NCBI GenBank assembly: GCA_030062745.1
Contig: CP099839.1
Location: forward strand, 29,511,451-29,575,450
Length of the DNA stretch: 64,000 nt
Reading direction: 5' to 3'
Source: Capitulum mitella
Taxonomy: Eukaryota > Arthropoda > Thecostraca > Pollicipedomorpha > Pollicipedidae
Both the position numbers and the translations under genes were made by a program. Below, piece after piece: positions 59,535-64,000 of the stretch. The notes below the pieces were generated by a model that was not told the origin of the DNA, did no database searches, and saw nothing but the letters and a program-made list of their open reading frames with translations. How positions within the stretch are numbered: position 1 is the first letter of the stretch; the number at the start of each line of letters is the position of its first letter.

Positions 59535-61255
59535 CTGCAGGACGTGCGGCCGAGTCAGCTGGCACGTTCGCTCTCTCCTCTCCGAAACGGGCGAACATTT
59601 TCAAGCGCGCGATCTCGGTCGGAAATGACCCGGCCGGGACAAGCCGCTGTTGTCCGCTCAGTCGCCATTCACACGATGCATGACGCCGCAAGTTTGACAC
59701 GTCTGGGGCATATCCGGTTGAAACTTTCCAAACCCACAAAACAACTGCAATGCTGGTGTACAGCACGGCGTGGCAGAGAGAAGCAAGCGTTTCACGCGAC
59801 TACTCTAAGCCCCACATCCGCCACCAGGCGCCCATGCTGCTCTCTGAGCAGCAGACTTTTCAGCCGACTGGGGCCTGGATAAGGGCGCAGCGCACGTGTT
59901 AAATGACAGAGCGCCCGCACGACCGCTTTATTGTTCCATCCAATACCAGGCGCAGCGTATCGGGCATCAATCTTCCGGGCACCGCATAAATCAACTCCAA
60001 ATAAGCCGTATTCAGGGAGCGGGCCGACGTGGATGGATAGGCAGCTGCCTGGGCCGCGGCGCCGATAGACTTTTAACGCCGGGCAGCAATCGGGCGCGGC
60101 CGTCGGCACCTGGCCGGCCGCACCTGTGGAGCCGCCGTGGCCGGCCGTTCGGGGGCCGCTGACGAGCGCGGGACGGCGCGGCGTCGCGGCCGGCGCAGCT
60201 GGGTCCGGTCATCGCAACAGGACGTCGCAGCGTCGTCGGCAGCCGGCAGCCGGTAGCCGGCCGGTCCGACAGCCCCCGGCCAGATGAGAGCGGCCCGGCG
60301 GCGGGCGGCGCCGTGCAGCCGTCGTCAGATGACGCCATGAATTAACCGCCGCGGCCGGCCGCCTGATTGGCCGCAGTCGGCGTCCGCGCGCCGCCGGCCC
60401 ATCCAAAATGGAGCAGCCGCCGATACCGGGTAAATTTTAACCTGGCACACTGACGCAGCGCATCAATGACTGATACGTGCCGGCAATAAGTGATGAGCCG
60501 CACTCGGCGCCGAACAAATCAAATTTGGCCGTCGGGACCGCCGGAGCGGGCCGGCCGGCACCCGAGAGGCCGAGGGGCCGCCGCGCCGCGCCGCCGCCGA
60601 CCATTACGCCAGGTCGGGGATTAGCCGCCACGACAGCGGACCGCCATCAGCGGCGTGTTTGCCCGCAGCGGTGGCGGTCGGCGGCCGCCGCTGGCCCGGC
60701 TGGCTGACGTCCTGACAGCCCCGGGACCGCACCGCGAGGCCAATCCAGCCAGAGGATCAACGCGCCGGCGGCCGGCTGCCGGCGCGAGATAGACGCCGGC
60801 GTCGCGTCAACAGCGGCCGGTCGTCGTCCGCCGCCTCTGACGCCACCGCTCCAGCCAGTGACGTCGCCGGCAAAACAGCGCCCCGGACGCATCAGACGAA
60901 CTTCGGACCGCGGGTTTTGCAGTTACGGTACTCTGACGATGCTTTCCATCAAACTAGGTTTGGATCTGGGCTAGCGGATCCGACAGATCTTTTGCCGGCG
61001 GAGAATAGCGAGATGCCCTTCAAAGCAAGATCAAATGCTACGCATCGCAGCCGAAATGACATTGCAGGTATCGCAAATAAGCCAGGAAATGACATGCGGG
61101 AAAAACACAACAGAAAGTAGCAGTCTTCTGCCAACGATTGGGTGCCGGCAGCACACGGGCGGATATGGATCAATCGGCATCCCGCCTGGGTCAACCACCG
61201 TGTCCGACACGCCAAGGCTGGGCACACTCGTCCTGATCCCGAGACCACGGCTCAC
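59535..61255 (-). other. intron inside RRM3 of the TIA1/Rox8-like gene
   Basis: GT-AG intron of 1,721 bp that splits the Arg codon of RNP1 (GYAFV-R-F). It is GC-rich with many CGGCCGGC runs. Open frames in it (for example on the plus strand at 59.4-59.9 kb) are compositional and show no recognisable domain. Confidence 0.85.
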
Positions 61256-61436
61256 CTGACGAACGCGTATCCCTTGTCCTTGAAGACACGGATCTCCTGT
61301 ATGAGTCCGTACGGGCTGAAGGTTTTCTGTATGAGCTCCTCGGACAGGCCTAGAGTGACGCCGCCGCAGTAGACGGTGAAGTTTGTCGGCGAGCTCTGGT
61401 TGAACACCTCCTCGTAGCTGAGCGGCTTGGCGTTGG
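61256..61436 (-). CDS. TIA1/Rox8-like RNA-binding protein, exon with first half of RRM3
   Basis: This internal exon encodes about 60 residues of a TIA1/TIAR/Rox8-family protein. The linker reads [16 protein letters not shown] and is followed by RNP2 TVYCGGV and the helix/strand segment ending DKGYAFVR, the first part of RNP1. This is very close to the vertebrate TIA1 segment around LSYDEVVNQSSP and VYCGGV. In the family, three RRMs bind U-rich RNA to promote 5' splice-site recognition and to repress translation in stress granules. The exon is bounded by a pyrimidine-rich acceptor ending GCCGCAG and a donor AG|GTGAGC. It starts with the last two bases of a codon and ends after two bases of the Arg codon, which matches the next exon exactly (AG|G). 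No start codon is expected. RRM1 and RRM2 are not found upstream within the window. I am sure of the family; exact orthology (TIA1 against TIAR) is not meaningful in an arthropod. Confidence 0.93.
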
Positions 61437-64000
61437 CTGCGGCAGCGACCGGGACAAAGGTCACGTCTCGTCCAAGTCTCGCCCTCGGGCCGCAAACAGA
61501 CCACTAGGCGGCAGGTCATCGTAACAGGCGCACAACTTGAAGACCACCAGACCGCAAGACGTCTCGGTCAAGCTCGTACGGAAGTGCAATGACATCTCAC
61601 CATGAAGTCTAGCGAGTCACAGCAAAGAAACAGGACACATTAAAGGTCGCAAGTCAAATATGGTGAACCACAGTCTGGAACTTGTGGCCAGAAACCGTAA
61701 AGTCAATAGACATCGGCTACGACGAAGTGACGAGGTTCATTCAACTGAGAGACCAATGATTAATTTCATTCTTTGATTAGTCAGCTTATGTTGATTTAGT
61801 CGTCCGTAAGTCCGCAATATCTAGTTGAACATCAGCTTAGCAAGCGCACCTAACTACGACGACTTCAAGAAGAACTTTCCGTTTTTGCCAATGCACCCCT
61901 GACAGCCCCTTTCGAGCCATGACTGATTCTGCCAACAAAGGTTGGTGTCGGCGCGTGCGGCAGGTTCTAAGGCGTCCAGCCGCTACTGGTCTGCCACGCG
62001 GCGCAAGGCGACCCACACCCTGATCCGATCACACGGCACCCGGGCCGCGGCCGAGCCCGCCGGAGGTCACAGGACGCGTCACAAGCGCCGCCCCGGCCCG
62101 ACCGCCGCCGTCCTATCCCACCAGCCGACCGCTGTGGCCGCCGGCGCGTCACGCAGCCGTCACGTGACGACCGCCGAGCGACCGGAGCGCCCAGGTGTGT
62201 CGAGGCCGGACCCGCGCCTCGGCCGACCCATGGCGGCAGCCGGCCGACACACAGCCGATACACCCGGCTGAGGGCGGCACCCGACACATGACAACAGCCG
62301 GCCGACACACAGCCGACACACCCGGCTGAGAGCGGCACCCGACACATGACAACAGCCGGCCGACACACAGCCGACACACCCGGCTGAGAGCGGCACCCGA
62401 CACATGACAACAGCCGGCCGACACACAGCCGACACACCCGGCTGAGAGCGGCACCCGACACATGACAACAGCCGGCCGACACACAGCCGACACACCCGGC
62501 TGAGAGCGGCACCCGACACATGGCAACAGCCGGCCGACACGCAGCCGACACACCCGGCTGAGGGCGGCACCCGACACATGACAACAGCCGGCCGACACAC
62601 AGCCGACACACCCGGCTGAGAGCGGCACCCGACACATGACAATAGTCGGCCGACACACAGCCGACACACCCGGCTGAGGGCGGCACCCGACACATGACAA
62701 CAGCCGGCCGACACACAGCCGACACACCCGGCTGAGGGCGGCACCCGACACATGACAACAGCCGGCCGACACACAGCCGACACACCGGGCTGAGGGCGGC
62801 ACCCGACATATGACAACAGCCGGCCGACACATAGCCGGCATACCGGACGGAGGGCGGCGACGTGCGCGGGGGCCGTTCGCCACCCCGTTCGGCCCGTATT
62901 GGCCCCGTAAAGCGCCCGCCCGACTCGCCGGCCGGGCGCGGCCGCGGAATGCGCCGCTCGTATAAAGACGCCGTAAAATGCCTGTTCCGAGCCACCCCAA
63001 CGTGGCAGGCCATAAATCCAGAATCAGGACGGTTCACGAACGTCCTTCAGCCGGCTGCCGAACGTTCAATATATATTATTTTACCCACAACCATATATCA
63101 TGCACCACGATTTCAACGTATACCATATATTATCCGTAGACAACCACGAGCAATTATGAGGTCAGAGAAACGACCTTACGAAAACAAACAAGAAGGAACC
63201 ATGTATAACATTTCCCACTCCAAAATACGTGAACTATCCATATTTGGGCATAATTTTGTCTGGCAGATGTGAATAATAAGTGTTTGTGTAAAGTGCTGTT
63301 CAATAATAGCGAGGTTTTCCTTCCAATAAATAGCATCCTAATAAACACACGATTGATACATTGATATAGGGTACCATGCTTGCGCCCGTTTGTCAAAACC
63401 AATCACAAAACTGTTTACATAGTGCCGACTATCGCGATAAAATGCACAAAGTCCTCACATTTTGCGCAGTTACAACTCGTTATATGTAAAAATTGATGAG
63501 ATTTGCGATGCCTTCAACAAGATCTCATAACAAGGCAAGACACCTTTTAATGCCATAAAAGAAGACAACAACGGGTTGCGTAAGTCACACGGGACTGGAA
63601 TTTCTCAGCGCGACCTGCTTCCTACGCATCTGTCTCGGTTTGCATTAGGAGGGCCGCTCCACTTTTCGGGAGGATGAAATGCCACGGCCGGGTTTACTAA
63701 CGCTGCTTTACGGTACATCAGACACATGGCCTCGGAAAATCCATACACGCACACGGTTTAAAAAACGAGTGCCCAGTGCTTTGAAATTAATGTAATGCTA
63801 CTTTTTAATTAGGGGAAGCGTGTAAGAAGATGCAGTTATAGCATGCGTATGACATGAATGGAGCGTGTGACATTTCGGAAATCAATTTCGGGGGTCACCC
63901 TTTCCGCGAGTAATTCGTACTTTTCGGTGACCATAAACACAAATGGATGGAGGTCACCGTCATCAACCTTCTCCGAACAGCTGGCATCAATTTTAATACG
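61437..64000 (-). other. upstream intron of the TIA1/Rox8-like gene (partial)
   Basis: By position this is the 3' part of the intron that precedes the RRM3 exon. No RRM2 motif (HVFVGDLS-like RNP2 or KGYGFVSF-like RNP1) is visible in any minus-strand frame. The segment holds the 58-bp minisatellite (62,225-62,862), while 63.0-64.0 kb is ordinary AT-richer DNA in which I recognise nothing. Confidence 0.6.
62225..62862. repeat. 58-bp minisatellite, 11 tandem copies
   Basis: Eleven head-to-tail units start at 62,225 and recur every 58 bp (62,283; 62,341; 62,399 and so on to 62,805). The core is GACACATGACAACAGCCGGC followed by GACACACAGCCGACACACCC. Inner units differ by only a few bases; the outer two are more diverged. 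Because 58 is not a multiple of three and the minus strand has no stop in any phase, three overlapping long frames of Cys/Val/Gly/Arg-rich peptide appear there. I regard these as shadows of the repeat. Confidence 0.97.

Noticed and set aside
61967-63037. 356-codon minus-strand frame and two overlapping frames of 283 and 218 codons
   Set aside because: All three are the same 58-bp repeat read in different phases. A real coding repeat would favour one frame and usually a period divisible by three.
1-64000. Prokaryotic operon, CRISPR array, or virus-like/LTR element
   Set aside because: No dense co-directional coding, no spacer-repeat structure and no long terminal direct repeats or gag/pol/capsid-type motifs were recognised in either strand.

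Overview
This window is eukaryotic nuclear DNA, very probably from an arthropod. It has almost no protein-coding sequence, long introns, spliceosomal GT-AG junctions, CR1/L2-type LINE relics, pogo-type and hAT-like DNA transposons, a tRNA-derived SINE, many (TA)n arrays and a degenerate interstitial patch of TTAGG, the arthropod telomere motif. Within the arthropods I cannot place it. The GC-rich right-hand part has a strong CGGCCGGC vocabulary that I associate loosely with some crustacean and chelicerate genomes, but this is weak evidence.

The only host gene I can support lies on the minus strand at the right end (about 55.2-61.4 kb). It is the 3' half of a TIA1/TIAR/Rox8-type RNA-binding protein: two exons together encode RRM3, a third gives a Gln/Tyr/Gly/Met-rich tail, and a short possible terminal exon follows. 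RRM1 and RRM2 are not in the window and must lie beyond position 64,000. The protein would act in alternative splicing and in stress-granule/translation control. The gene sits in a very GC-rich domain (about 51.2-63 kb) that also holds an 11-copy 58-bp minisatellite and a degenerate 'CTGACCTG' tandem array.

Everything left of about 51 kb is lower in GC and gene-free as far as I can see. It is built from mobile DNA. Positions 3.3-3.9 and 40.3-41.2 kb hold 3' ends of CR1/L2-like LINEs. Positions 28.5-29.6 kb (minus) and 34.9-36.3 kb (plus) hold two different decayed pogo/Tigger-like transposases. Between and around them lies a 1,554-bp, about 98% identical inverted repeat (26.13-27.69 and 30.60-32.15 kb) and an imperfect fold-back element. 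From 41.69 to 49.94 kb the sequence is largely hAT-like non-autonomous elements with 8-bp target duplications, three of them hosting a younger element. Another full-length member of one of these families lies inverted at 12.8-15.5 kb, and small solitary copies with perfect 8-bp duplications lie at 6.63 and 22.65 kb.

I recognised no LTR retroelement, virus-like element, CRISPR array, operon or intact autonomous transposon. The most distinctive content is structural: nested elements whose target duplications can still be read, element families whose bodies are degenerate 'GGGGCCC' tandem repeats, and large palindromic arrangements.
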